DNA from: JBJFCE01 sp051888775 | GTDB taxonomy: Bacteria; Bacillota; Clostridia; Lachnospirales; Lachnospiraceae | Length of the DNA stretch: 64,000 nt | Direction: 5' to 3' | NCBI GenBank assembly: GCA_051888775.1 | Contig: JBJFCE010000017.1 | Coordinates: 1 to 64,000, forward strand | Part shown: positions 51,967-60,178 of the stretch, piece by piece | How the letters are laid out: every line of letters begins with the position of its first letter | Position numbering within the stretch: position 1 is the stretch's first letter | Made by a program: the position numbers and the translations under genes | Notes under the pieces: model-generated | Databases searched by the model: none | Told to the model about the DNA's origin: nothing | Seen by the model: only the letters and a program-made list of their open reading frames with translations

Positions 51967-52120
51967 GAAGTTTCCGGGTTCGGGAAGGAGGTTCCCTTGG
52001 GCGGTCCTTGAAAAACGCCGGCACTTGGCGAGGTATTTTCGAGCCTAGTGTCCGCTGCGTTTTTCACGGAGTGAAAACGTGCCGCCCAAGGGAACCTCCT
52101 TCCCACGCCCGGAAACCTCC
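51967..52120. repeat. Palindromic element H (variable arms, conserved core)
   Basis: Arms 51967-52004 and 52082-52120 pair over about 37 bp; GGGAAGGAGGTTCCCTTGGG is perfect. The 77-bp core (52005-52081) reads in the plus orientation: TTGAAAAACGCCGGCACTTG, GCGAGGTATTTTCGAGCC, TAGTGTCCGCTGCG, perfect inner stem TGAAAAACGC/GCGTTTTTCA, and tail CACGGAGTGAAAACGTG. It lies 15 bp past the uvrC stop codon. The arms are unique among the elements. Confidence 0.9.
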
Positions 52121-52134
52121 CCTAAGATAGACCG

Positions 52135-54039
52135 CTACGCTTTCTCCCGCCCGGCAAAAAAAGCAATGATCTGATCCGCAATATTGCCCGGAATTTCCGG
52201 CACCTCCGTCAGCTGTTCCTTCGTTGCGGTCCGTATCTCCTCAATAGAAGAAAAGTGCCGCATGAGCGCTTTTCTGCGCTCCGGACCGATGCCCGGAATC
52301 TCATCCAGTACAGAGTGAACCTGACTCTTGCTTCTGAGGGAACGATGATATTCGATCGCAAAGCGGTGAGCTTCATCCTGAATGCGTGTAATCAGCTTAA
52401 ATCCCTCGCTGTCCTTATCTATGGGAATTTCCTCATTCTGATAGTATAGTCCCCTCGTACGGTGATTATCATCCTTTACCATCCCGCAGACCGGAATGGA
52501 AAGCTGCAACTCCTTTAAGACCTCCAGCGCAATATTGACCTGACCGCGACCGCCATCCATCAAAATGACATCCGGAAATCTGGCGAAGGATCCGAATTCC
52601 TGATCCATATCCTTCTGCGCCAATTCCTCCTGCTGTGCCATTCCGTGCAAAAAGCGTCTCGTCAGTACTTCCTTCATACATGCATAATCATCCGGTCCGG
52701 CTACAGTCTTGATCTTAAACTTCCGGTAATCGCTGCGCTTGGGCTTGCCCTTTTCATAAACGACCATGGAGCCGACATTGGCAAAGCCGCTGATATTGGA
52801 AATATCATATGCCTCCATCCGGGATGCATCCGGAATTCCGAGAAGGGATGCAATCTCCTTGACTGCACCGATCGTTCTGCCTTCTTCCCTGCGGATACGC
52901 TCCTTGTCTTTATCCAATACGAGTTTCGCGTTTTGTGCGGCAAGCTCAACCAATTTTTCCTTGGTTCCTTTTTTGGGAACACGCAGATAAACTCGGCTCC
53001 CCTTGCGGTTTGACAGCCATTTTTCGATCAGCTCCGCATCTTCAATCTCTTCCTGAAGCATCAGTTCCTTGGGAATAAACGGTGTCCCGCCGTAAAACTG
53101 CTTGACAAACTCCTGCAGTACCTGACTTTTACTTTCTTCCGACACATGTGTCATATAATAATGTTCTCTGCCGATCAGCTTACCGTCTCTGACAAAAAAG
53201 ACCTGTACCACACAATCCGATTGTTCCATGCAGAGTGCAATGATATCCTTATCCTCTCCGACACTGTCCGTGATCTTCTGCTTTTGTGCCACGCTTTTGA
53301 CGCTTTGCCAAAGCTCCCGATAGCGAATTGCTTCTTCATAATCCATCCGTTCGGAAGCCTCCTCCATATGTTCCTTCAGTTCTTTCAGGATCGGGCCATA
53401 ATTTCCGTTCAGAAAATCCAACGCCTTGTCCAGATTTTTCCGGTACGTTTCCTGATCCACATACCCCGCGCACGGTGCCATACACTGCTTAATATGATAA
53501 TTCAGACACGGTCTGTCCTTACCGATGTCTTTCGGCAAATTCCGATTGCAGGTTCTGAGTTGAAACAGTTTATTCATCAGCTCTATCGTATCCTTGACCG
53601 CTGCCGCGCTGGTGTACGGTCCGAAATAGCGGGAACGGTCCTTTTTCATGACACGGGAAAACAGGATCCTCGGATATGCCTCGGACACCGTCACTTTGAT
53701 ATAGGGATAGGTCTTGTCATCCTTTAACATCGTATTATATTTCGGACGATGCTCCTTGATCAGATTGTTCTCCAGTACCAGTGCCTCCAGTTCGGAATCC
53801 GTCACGATATATTCAAACCGTGCAATCTGCTGCACCATCTTGTCGATCTGCGGTCCTCTGCCCACGATTTTGCGAAAATACGACCGTACGCGATTGTGCA
53901 GATTCACTGCCTTACCGACATAAATAATGGTATCATTCGCATCATGCATGATATAGACTCCGGGCTTTCCCGGCAGTTTTTTTAATTCCTCTGCCACATC
54001 AAACATGGTCTTCCCCATTTCATAACGATTTTCTGTCAA
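52135..54039 (-). CDS. uvrC: UvrABC excinuclease subunit C
   Basis: 634 residues from a TTG at 54039 with GAGG seven bases upstream; an ATG at 54006 (MFDVAEELKKLPGKPGVYI) matches the usual family start but has a poorly spaced ribosome site, so the start is open. The order is a GIY-YIG nuclease (GVYIMHDANDTIIYVGKA), UVR domain (LKELKEHMEEASERMDYEEAIRYREL), RNase H-like endonuclease with VILMDGGRGQVN, and a helix-hairpin-helix pair at the end (LDEIPGIGPERRKALMRHFSS). It makes both incisions in nucleotide excision repair. Confidence 0.96.
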   Translation of the reverse strand: MTENRYEMGKTMFDVAEELKKLPGKPGVYIMHDANDTIIYVGKAVNLHNRVRSYFRKIVGRGPQIDKMVQQIARFEYIVTDSELEALVLENNLIKEHRPKYNTMLKDDKTYPYIKVTVSEAYPRILFSRVMKKDRSRYFGPYTSAAAVKDTIELMNKLFQLRTCNRNLPKDIGKDRPCLNYHIKQCMAPCAGYVDQETYRKNLDKALDFLNGNYGPILKELKEHMEEASERMDYEEAIRYRELWQSVKSVAQKQKITDSVGEDKDIIALCMEQSDCVVQVFFVRDGKLIGREHYYMTHVSEESKSQVLQEFVKQFYGGTPFIPKELMLQEEIEDAELIEKWLSNRKGSRVYLRVPKKGTKEKLVELAAQNAKLVLDKDKERIRREEGRTIGAVKEIASLLGIPDASRMEAYDISNISGFANVGSMVVYEKGKPKRSDYRKFKIKTVAGPDDYACMKEVLTRRFLHGMAQQEELAQKDMDQEFGSFARFPDVILMDGGRGQVNIALEVLKELQLSIPVCGMVKDDNHRTRGLYYQNEEIPIDKDSEGFKLITRIQDEAHRFAIEYHRSLRSKSQVHSVLDEIPGIGPERRKALMRHFSSIEEIRTATKEQLTEVPEIPGNIADQIIAFFAGREKA

Positions 54040-54054
54040 AAAAGTCCCTCAGTG

Positions 54055-54122
54055 TAAAAAAGAACTGTCACATAAAATCCAAATCCGGCCGTAATGCCGG
54101 CAAAATGCGACAGCTCCTTTTT
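54055..54122 (-). terminator. Terminator of ftsH
   Basis: On the minus strand AAAAAGGAGCTGTC and GACAGTTCTTTTTT close the hairpin, and GCCGGCAT/ACGGCCGG-type pairing adds an inner stem. It lies 17 bp past the ftsH stop codon. Confidence 0.8.
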
Positions 54123-54138
54123 GTACTTATTTCATAAA

Positions 54139-56295
54139 TTATTGCTCATCTTTATGATCCGAATATAGCCTGTTTTGAAGCGCTCTTGCAAATTCATCCT
54201 CAGGTTCTTTCGGCTGATCGTCAGTCCGCGTATGAGGTGTATCCATACCCGAAGAAGTCATCCTGTTTTCCTCCGGTTGAACATCCTGCTGCTGTGCCTG
54301 TTCGGACTGCATCTCCTCAGTCGGAGCTTTTGCATCTTTCTCCTCCGGTTCCGGAATTCCCTTCTCGGCACGGAAGATCTTCATAAATTCCTTACCTGTA
54401 ATGGTTTCTTTTTCAATCAGATGCTCGGCAAGCTTATCCATCAGTACCCGGTTCTCTTCCAGCATTCTCTTTGCTTCCGCATAGCAGTCCTTCAGAATGC
54501 CCATCACTTCTTCATCGATTCCTGCTGCCGTTACATCCGAACAGTTCAGCGATGATCTGCCATCCAGATATTTGCTCTCAACCGTTTCCAATCCCATCAG
54601 ACCAAAACGCTTGCTCATACCGTACTGTGTTACCATGGCTCTTGCAATGCTGGTCGCTTTTTCAATATCATTGGAAGCTCCCGTTGTTACGGTATCGAAT
54701 ACGATTTCCTCCGCTGCCCGTCCGCCAAGCAGGCCTACTAACATATCATGTAGCTCTGCTTCGGTATTGAGATATTTCTCCTCCTCCGGCACCTGCATGA
54801 CATAGCCGAGCGCACCCATGGTTCTCGGTACAATCGTAATCTTCTGTACCGGCTCGGAATTTTTCTGTAATGCACTTAACAGCGCATGTCCCACTTCATG
54901 ATAGGATACAATCCGGCGCTCCTCCTTGCTCATGATACGGTCTTTCTTTTCCTTGCCGACCAGTACGACTTCGACCGCATTGAACAGATCCTTCTGGCTG
55001 ACGAATTCCCTGCCTTCCTTTACGGCATTGATGGCAGCCTCATTGATCATATTGGCAAGATCGGAGCCTACCGCACCGCTTGTCGCCAGTGCGATTTCTT
55101 CCAGATTCACACTGTCATCCATCAGCACATCCTTGGCATGCACCTTTAAGATGTCCACACGCCCCTTCAAGTCCGGTTTGTCTACAATGATCCGTCTGTC
55201 GAATCGACCCGGACGAAGCAGTGCCTTATCCAGAATCTCCGGACGGTTGGTAGCCGCCAGAATGATAATTCCTTTTTTACCGTCAAAGCCGTCCATCTCG
55301 GACAACAACTGATTCAATGTCTGTTCGCGTTCTTCATTACCTCCGCCGTATTTGGAATCACGGCTTCTTCCGATCGCATCGATCTCATCAATAAAAATAA
55401 TACACGGTGCGTTTTTCTCTGCTTCCTTAAACAGGTCACGTACACGGGAAGCACCTACGCCGACATACAATTCAATAAAGTCCGAACCTGCCAATGAGAA
55501 AAACGGCACTTTTGCTTCTCCTGCCACCGCTTTTGCCAACAGCGTCTTACCGGTTCCGGGAGGTCCTACCAACAGTGCGCCCTTGGGAAGTTTTGCACCG
55601 ATCTTGCTGTATTTGCCGGGATTGTGCAGGAAATCCACGACTTCCACCAAAGATTCTTTGGCTTCATCCTCTCCTGCCACATCCTGAAATGTGATACCGG
55701 TCTCTTTCTGGACATAAACCTTGGCATTGGATTTCCCGACTCCCATCGGTCCGCCTCCGCCGGACATCTTTTTAAAAATAAAACTCATTCCGATCCACAA
55801 AAGCAAAAGCGGAATCCCATAGCTTAACAGAATCGACATCAACCAGCCGGAATTGTCCGGAATCTCTTTGTTATAGTCAACTCCCGCCTCCAGAAGTCTC
55901 TCGCTCAAGACATCCAGTTCTTCCGCCAGTCCGGTATAATAAGTCTGCGGGATCTGCCCATAACCGTACAGATTTTTACCTTTTTCATTTTCCTTCGGTG
56001 TAATCGTGATTTCATCCTCACTGATCAGTACCGACTCTACCTCTCCTGCCTCCAGCATACGAATGAATTCATTATATGTGATCTCCGTATTCGTAGCGGA
56101 GTTCATACTTTTGATAAACCAGCTCACCATCAGGATCACGCAAAGGCTCGCGATCAGCACCAGCATGATATTGGAGCGCTTCTGCGGTCCGTTTCCGCCG
56201 TTATTGCCGCTATTATTTCCGTTGTTCTGACCATTCCCGTTGTTCTGTCCGTTTCCGGAACGATTATCGTATTGATTATAGTTCTGATTATCCAT
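54139..56295 (-). CDS. ftsH: ATP-dependent zinc metalloprotease FtsH
   Basis: 718 residues from the ATG at 56295, with AGGGGAT upstream. A cytoplasmic Asn/Gly-rich head (about 3-38) precedes the first membrane helix; an extracytoplasmic domain follows, then a second helix near 155-175. The AAA+ module has Walker A GPPGTGKT near 244 and IIFIDEIDAIGR, with the pore motif FVGVGASRVRDLF-like (ELYVGVGASRVRDLF). The protease has HEVGH. The C-terminal tail is acidic and Gln-rich. It removes damaged membrane and regulatory proteins. It has its own promoter and terminator. Confidence 0.97.
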   Translation of the reverse strand: MDNQNYNQYDNRSGNGQNNGNGQNNGNNSGNNGGNGPQKRSNIMLVLIASLCVILMVSWFIKSMNSATNTEITYNEFIRMLEAGEVESVLISEDEITITPKENEKGKNLYGYGQIPQTYYTGLAEELDVLSERLLEAGVDYNKEIPDNSGWLMSILLSYGIPLLLLWIGMSFIFKKMSGGGGPMGVGKSNAKVYVQKETGITFQDVAGEDEAKESLVEVVDFLHNPGKYSKIGAKLPKGALLVGPPGTGKTLLAKAVAGEAKVPFFSLAGSDFIELYVGVGASRVRDLFKEAEKNAPCIIFIDEIDAIGRSRDSKYGGGNEEREQTLNQLLSEMDGFDGKKGIIILAATNRPEILDKALLRPGRFDRRIIVDKPDLKGRVDILKVHAKDVLMDDSVNLEEIALATSGAVGSDLANMINEAAINAVKEGREFVSQKDLFNAVEVVLVGKEKKDRIMSKEERRIVSYHEVGHALLSALQKNSEPVQKITIVPRTMGALGYVMQVPEEEKYLNTEAELHDMLVGLLGGRAAEEIVFDTVTTGASNDIEKATSIARAMVTQYGMSKRFGLMGLETVESKYLDGRSSLNCSDVTAAGIDEEVMGILKDCYAEAKRMLEENRVLMDKLAEHLIEKETITGKEFMKIFRAEKGIPEPEEKDAKAPTEEMQSEQAQQQDVQPEENRMTSSGMDTPHTRTDDQPKEPEDEFARALQNRLYSDHKDEQ

Positions 56296-56345
56296 TGATA
56301 TCCCCTGCACGATGTGCGTGCCCTAAAATTTAAGTATTCTAATTT

Positions 56346-56374
56346 ATTATAGAGATTTAAGCGCTATAAATCAA
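56346..56374 (-). promoter_or_regulatory. Sigma-A promoter of ftsH
   Basis: On the minus strand TTGATT (56369-56374) and TATAAT (56346-56351) are separated by 17 bp, with the start expected near 56339, about 45 bp before the ftsH start codon. Confidence 0.75.
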
Positions 56375-56479
56375 CCATTCTTTTATGAAAACAAAATTGC
56401 GTATTTCTAAAATTTCTCTTTCATTCCATGTAAGAATGGTCTAAACTGATAATATCTATTCTATACATCGAGGTAACGT

Positions 56480-58288
56480 ATGATTCACTGCAAAAAAAGA
56501 TTTACCGCATATGACATATGCTTTTTCATAAGTCTGGCAGCCGCAGTCGTATTTCTGATCTGGAAATGCCGCTACGGTTACGGTGCCGGAGATGAGCCCT
56601 TTTATCTGACGCTTGCACAGCGTCTGTCAGACGGTGATGCCCTGTTGTCCGAAGAATGGAATCTCTCTCAGCTTTCCGGTTTCCTGCTTCTTCCTTTTTA
56701 CCGGATTTACCGACTCTTTTTCGCTTCGACCGACGGTATTGTTCTGCATTTTCGATATCTGTATGTTCTGGTGCAGACTTTGGTTTGCCTGCTGCTGTAT
56801 GGCAAGTTACGCCGTTTCCGTTTCGGCGGTGCCATTGCCGTTCTGCTTTTTTGTTTATACACACCGTATGATATCATGGCATTATCCTATAATACGATGA
56901 GCCTGATGAGCATGACGCTCTGCCTTGTCTTTCTGGCATGCAATGATGCAAAAAAACGCTCAGGCTATCTATGGTCAGGTCTTTTCTATGCACTCGCCGT
57001 TTTATGCCATCCGTATCTGATATGCCTGTATGTGCTGTATCTGATCGTCTGTGTCTGTGCTTATCCGCTCTGTATGTTGTTGCACCGTGGAAAAGAGTCC
57101 GTCCGCGCTCGTCTGCACGGATTATTATTCTTTACGATCGGTGCCGCCATTCCTGCTATACTGTTGTTGCTGTTTATTCTATGCCGTGCCGGTTTTTCCG
57201 ATGTCCTTGTGAACTTAAAAGAGCTTTTGTACGATCCGGACCACGCTTCCCGATCGTTGTATGCCGTTGTCTATAGCTACTTTCATGAAATTTTCCGCGG
57301 ATTCGGCACTTATCTTGTCGCATGGGCGGTTGTACTGTGTCTGGCATTGCTTGACCGCAAGCATCATAAAAATGCATGGATGTATTTTTGTATGACAGCG
57401 CTTTTGACTGCGCTTGCGATTGTAATACATCTTCCGTCCATCCAGACCGATTATAATTACATCATGTTTCCGGTCAGTCTTTGCGGTCTCACTGCATATG
57501 TTCTGACAGGTAGAAAAAACCATTCTGTTTTCTTCCGGATATGGTGTATCGGAATGCTCTATACCTTCTGTCTGAGCTGGGCATCCAATCAGGGGTTAAA
57601 TGCCATCTGCATGGGTATGCCGGTCGTTATGATTGCAAGTGTGATACTGATCTATGAATTTCTTCACGAAACATATTCCGGCAGACAGGCAGCTTCCGCA
57701 TCACAGAATCCTACCGGTATGACGCAGTATTCCGCCATGCTTTCGATCGGCATTGCACTTTTGCTGCTATGCTCACAGCTTGTATCCCAGTGCTATGCAA
57801 AGTCCGTCCACGCCTTCTGGGAGCCCTCTGTCAGCGCTCTGACAGAAACCGTTTCCGACGGTCCCTTAAAAGGTGTACGAACAACAAAAGAACATGCCGA
57901 TGCCTATGAAGCACGGCTTTCCGATATTTCATCCTATAAAGAAGGCAGCGGTCCGGTATTGTTCCTTACATCCACCCCATGGTGTTATCTGTATGCCGAC
58001 AGAGAGTACGGAACCTATTCTTCTTGGCTTTCCAGCCTTTCCACCGCAGATCCGGCAGCTTCTGCGGCAAGACTTCAGGAACGTCTCGGGCGATACTATG
58101 AGCTTCATCCGGATAAACTTCCCACACAGATCTATATTGCAAAAAATGACCTGTGGGACGATGCTGCCGTCTCCGGGCAGACAACCTATGCTCCATTTTC
58201 CGTTTCTTCATCTTCTTCCGTTGTTCCGATTTATTCGGTAACCGAGACGGAATATGGATATCATTTGGTGCAAATATCCGTGAAATAG
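56480..58288 (+). CDS. GT-C-type polytopic membrane glycosyltransferase-like protein
   Basis: 602 residues with about eleven membrane helices and a C-terminal extracytoplasmic part (about 455-602). The Asp38-Glu39 pair in GYGAGDEPFYLTLAQRL lies just after the first helix, where GT-C enzymes of the PMT/ArnT group hold catalytic acidic residues. These enzymes use polyprenyl-phosphate sugars outside the cell. No acceptor is obvious. It is a single gene between divergent ftsH and pyrG. The exact family could not be fixed by eye. Confidence 0.75.
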   Translation: MIHCKKRFTAYDICFFISLAAAVVFLIWKCRYGYGAGDEPFYLTLAQRLSDGDALLSEEWNLSQLSGFLLLPFYRIYRLFFASTDGIVLHFRYLYVLVQTLVCLLLYGKLRRFRFGGAIAVLLFCLYTPYDIMALSYNTMSLMSMTLCLVFLACNDAKKRSGYLWSGLFYALAVLCHPYLICLYVLYLIVCVCAYPLCMLLHRGKESVRARLHGLLFFTIGAAIPAILLLLFILCRAGFSDVLVNLKELLYDPDHASRSLYAVVYSYFHEIFRGFGTYLVAWAVVLCLALLDRKHHKNAWMYFCMTALLTALAIVIHLPSIQTDYNYIMFPVSLCGLTAYVLTGRKNHSVFFRIWCIGMLYTFCLSWASNQGLNAICMGMPVVMIASVILIYEFLHETYSGRQAASASQNPTGMTQYSAMLSIGIALLLLCSQLVSQCYAKSVHAFWEPSVSALTETVSDGPLKGVRTTKEHADAYEARLSDISSYKEGSGPVLFLTSTPWCYLYADREYGTYSSWLSSLSTADPAASAARLQERLGRYYELHPDKLPTQIYIAKNDLWDDAAVSGQTTYAPFSVSSSSSVVPIYSVTETEYGYHLVQISVK

Positions 58289-58308
58289 TTCTGCAGAATG
58301 ATTTTGTC

Positions 58309-58338
58309 TTGATTCATATCACCTGATTTTTGTATAAT
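58309..58338 (+). promoter_or_regulatory. Sigma-A promoter of pyrG
   Basis: TTGATT (58309-58314) and TATAAT (58333-58338) are separated by 18 bp, about 55 bp before the pyrG start codon. No attenuator hairpin or C-run near the predicted start was seen, unlike pyrG of Bacillus. Confidence 0.7.
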
Positions 58339-58392
58339 GAAATATATTTTTGTTTCCACATTGTACAGCAGAGTGCGTTAGGAGGAACAACC

Positions 58393-60000
58393 ATGTCAGT
58401 CAAATATGTATTTGTCACAGGCGGTGTCGTTTCCGGACTCGGAAAAGGAATTACCGCAGCATCCCTGGGAAGATTGTTAAAAGCGCGTGGTTATAAAGTA
58501 ACCATGCAGAAATTCGACCCTTATATCAATATTGATCCCGGTACCATGAATCCGATCCAGCACGGTGAAGTTTTCGTAACGGATGACGGAACGGAAACCG
58601 ATCTGGATCTCGGTCACTATGAACGTTTTATTGATGAAAATCTGGACAAGAATTCCAATGTGACCACCGGTAAGATCTACTGGTCCGTATTACAGAAAGA
58701 GCGCCGCGGCGATTACCACGGGGGCACCGTACAGGTTATCCCTCATATTACAAACGAGATCAAAAGTCGTTTCTATCGCAATTTTACAGATGATGAAACC
58801 CGCATTGCCATTATCGAGGTCGGCGGAACCGTCGGTGATATCGAGTCCCAGCCGTTTCTGGAGGCGATTCGTCAATTTCAGCACGACGTCGGTCGCGAAA
58901 ATGCGATCCTGATCCATGTCACACTGATTCCGTATCTGCATGCTTCTCAGGAAATGAAGACCAAGCCCACACAGGCAAGTGTCAAAGAGCTTCAGGGAAT
59001 GGGCATCCAGCCGGATATCATCGTGTGCAGAAGCGAATATCCGGTAGATCAGAACCTGCGTGACAAAATTGCTCTGTTCTGTAACGTTCCGACAAATCAT
59101 GTTCTTCAAAACCTCAATGTGGATTATTTATACGAGATTCCTCTCGCTATGGAAAAAGAGCATCTGGCAACAGTTGCCTGTGAATGTCTGAAATTAGAGG
59201 AACGTGAGCCTGATTTAAAAGACTGGGCTGCAATGGTAGAAGCTCTGCACAATCCTACCGATGAAGTAACAGTTGCACTGGTCGGAAAATATACCGCACT
59301 GCATGATGCCTATATCAGCGTTGTCGAAGCCTTAAAGCACGGCGGTATCACAAACCACGCAACAGTCAACATCAAGTGGGTGGATTCCGAAACGGTAACA
59401 CCTGAGAATGTGGATGAGATCCTGCACGACGTACACGGCATTCTCGTACCGGGCGGTTTCGGAGATCGTGGTATTGACGGTAAAATTGAAGCCATCACCT
59501 ATGCCAGAACTCATAATATTCCATTCTTAGGTCTGTGTCTCGGTATGCAGCTGGCAATCGTGGAATATGCAAGAAATGTTATCGGATATACAAATGCGCA
59601 CAGCATTGAGCTGAATCCCGATACTCCGCATCCGGTTATTGCTCTGATGCCCGATCAGAATGGTGTAGAGGATATCGGAGGCACCTTACGGCTCGGCTCT
59701 TATCCCTGTATTCTGGACAAGACTTCCAGAGCATATGAACTGTACGGCACCGAAACCATTCACGAGCGTCACAGACACCGTTATGAGGTCAACAACGACT
59801 ATCGTGCGGTTCTGACAGAGCATGGCATGAAATTATCCGGACTGTCTCCGGACGGACGAATCGTAGAGATGTGTGAGATTCCTGATCATCCGTTCTTTAT
59901 TGCAACACAGGCACATCCGGAGTTAAAGTCAAGACCGAACAGACCGCACCCATTGTTCAAGGGCTTTGTGAATGCCGCTTTAGCCCATAAAAACAAATAA
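58393..60000 (+). CDS. pyrG: CTP synthase
   Basis: 535 residues from the ATG at 58393, where AGGAGG stands upstream; an extension to 58330 lies over the promoter. The synthetase half begins YVFVTGGVVSGLGKGITAASLGRLL, with FDPYINIDPGTMNP. The glutamine amidotransferase half has LVPGGFGDRG, the nucleophile Cys in LGLCLGMQ and the His-Glu pair in AHPELKSRP. It makes CTP from UTP, glutamine and ATP. It is a single gene with its own promoter and terminator. Confidence 0.97.
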   Translation: MSVKYVFVTGGVVSGLGKGITAASLGRLLKARGYKVTMQKFDPYINIDPGTMNPIQHGEVFVTDDGTETDLDLGHYERFIDENLDKNSNVTTGKIYWSVLQKERRGDYHGGTVQVIPHITNEIKSRFYRNFTDDETRIAIIEVGGTVGDIESQPFLEAIRQFQHDVGRENAILIHVTLIPYLHASQEMKTKPTQASVKELQGMGIQPDIIVCRSEYPVDQNLRDKIALFCNVPTNHVLQNLNVDYLYEIPLAMEKEHLATVACECLKLEEREPDLKDWAAMVEALHNPTDEVTVALVGKYTALHDAYISVVEALKHGGITNHATVNIKWVDSETVTPENVDEILHDVHGILVPGGFGDRGIDGKIEAITYARTHNIPFLGLCLGMQLAIVEYARNVIGYTNAHSIELNPDTPHPVIALMPDQNGVEDIGGTLRLGSYPCILDKTSRAYELYGTETIHERHRHRYEVNNDYRAVLTEHGMKLSGLSPDGRIVEMCEIPDHPFFIATQAHPELKSRPNRPHPLFKGFVNAALAHKNK

Positions 60001-60011
60001 GCTGTTTAACA

Positions 60012-60043
60012 TCTCTGTTCTTTCAACAGAGACTCTGCTTTTT
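60012..60043 (+). terminator. Terminator of pyrG
   Basis: TCTCTGTT (60012-60019) and AACAGAGA (60025-60032) pair around a 5-nt loop, with a T-run shortly after (60039-60043). Confidence 0.65.
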
Positions 60044-60073
60044 GCCTTTTGAAACAAATTTTATACTAATAAC

Positions 60074-60141
60074 AAAACACGCTCCCGAATGATATTTGAC
60101 CTATCTGCTTTACAAGGTCATATCACCCGGGAGCGTGTTTT
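60074..60141. terminator. Long bidirectional terminator after pyrG and the GH3 gene
   Basis: AAAACACGCTCCCG (60074-60087) and CGGGAGCGTGTTTT (60128-60141) are perfectly complementary, and an inner stem ATGATATTTGACC/GGTCATATCAC continues it, leaving a 14-nt loop. It lies between the convergent genes, 38 bp from the GH3 stop codon. The form is like the arms of the palindromic elements but without their core. Confidence 0.75.
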
Positions 60142-60178
60142 GACGTTATTCAATACCAACTGTATCAGGAATTTTGAA

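Noticed and set aside
12282..52120. Palindromic elements as integron attC sites
   Set aside because: attC sites have conserved ends and a variable centre; here the centre is conserved and the ends vary, and no integrase gene is present.
12282..52120. Palindromic elements as ordinary MITEs or IS remnants
   Set aside because: There are no constant terminal inverted repeats or visible target-site duplications, and the arms differ completely between copies.
54006..54039. Certain assignment of the uvrC start
   Set aside because: The TTG with a spaced GAGG and the family-like ATG are both plausible; the sequence alone does not decide.
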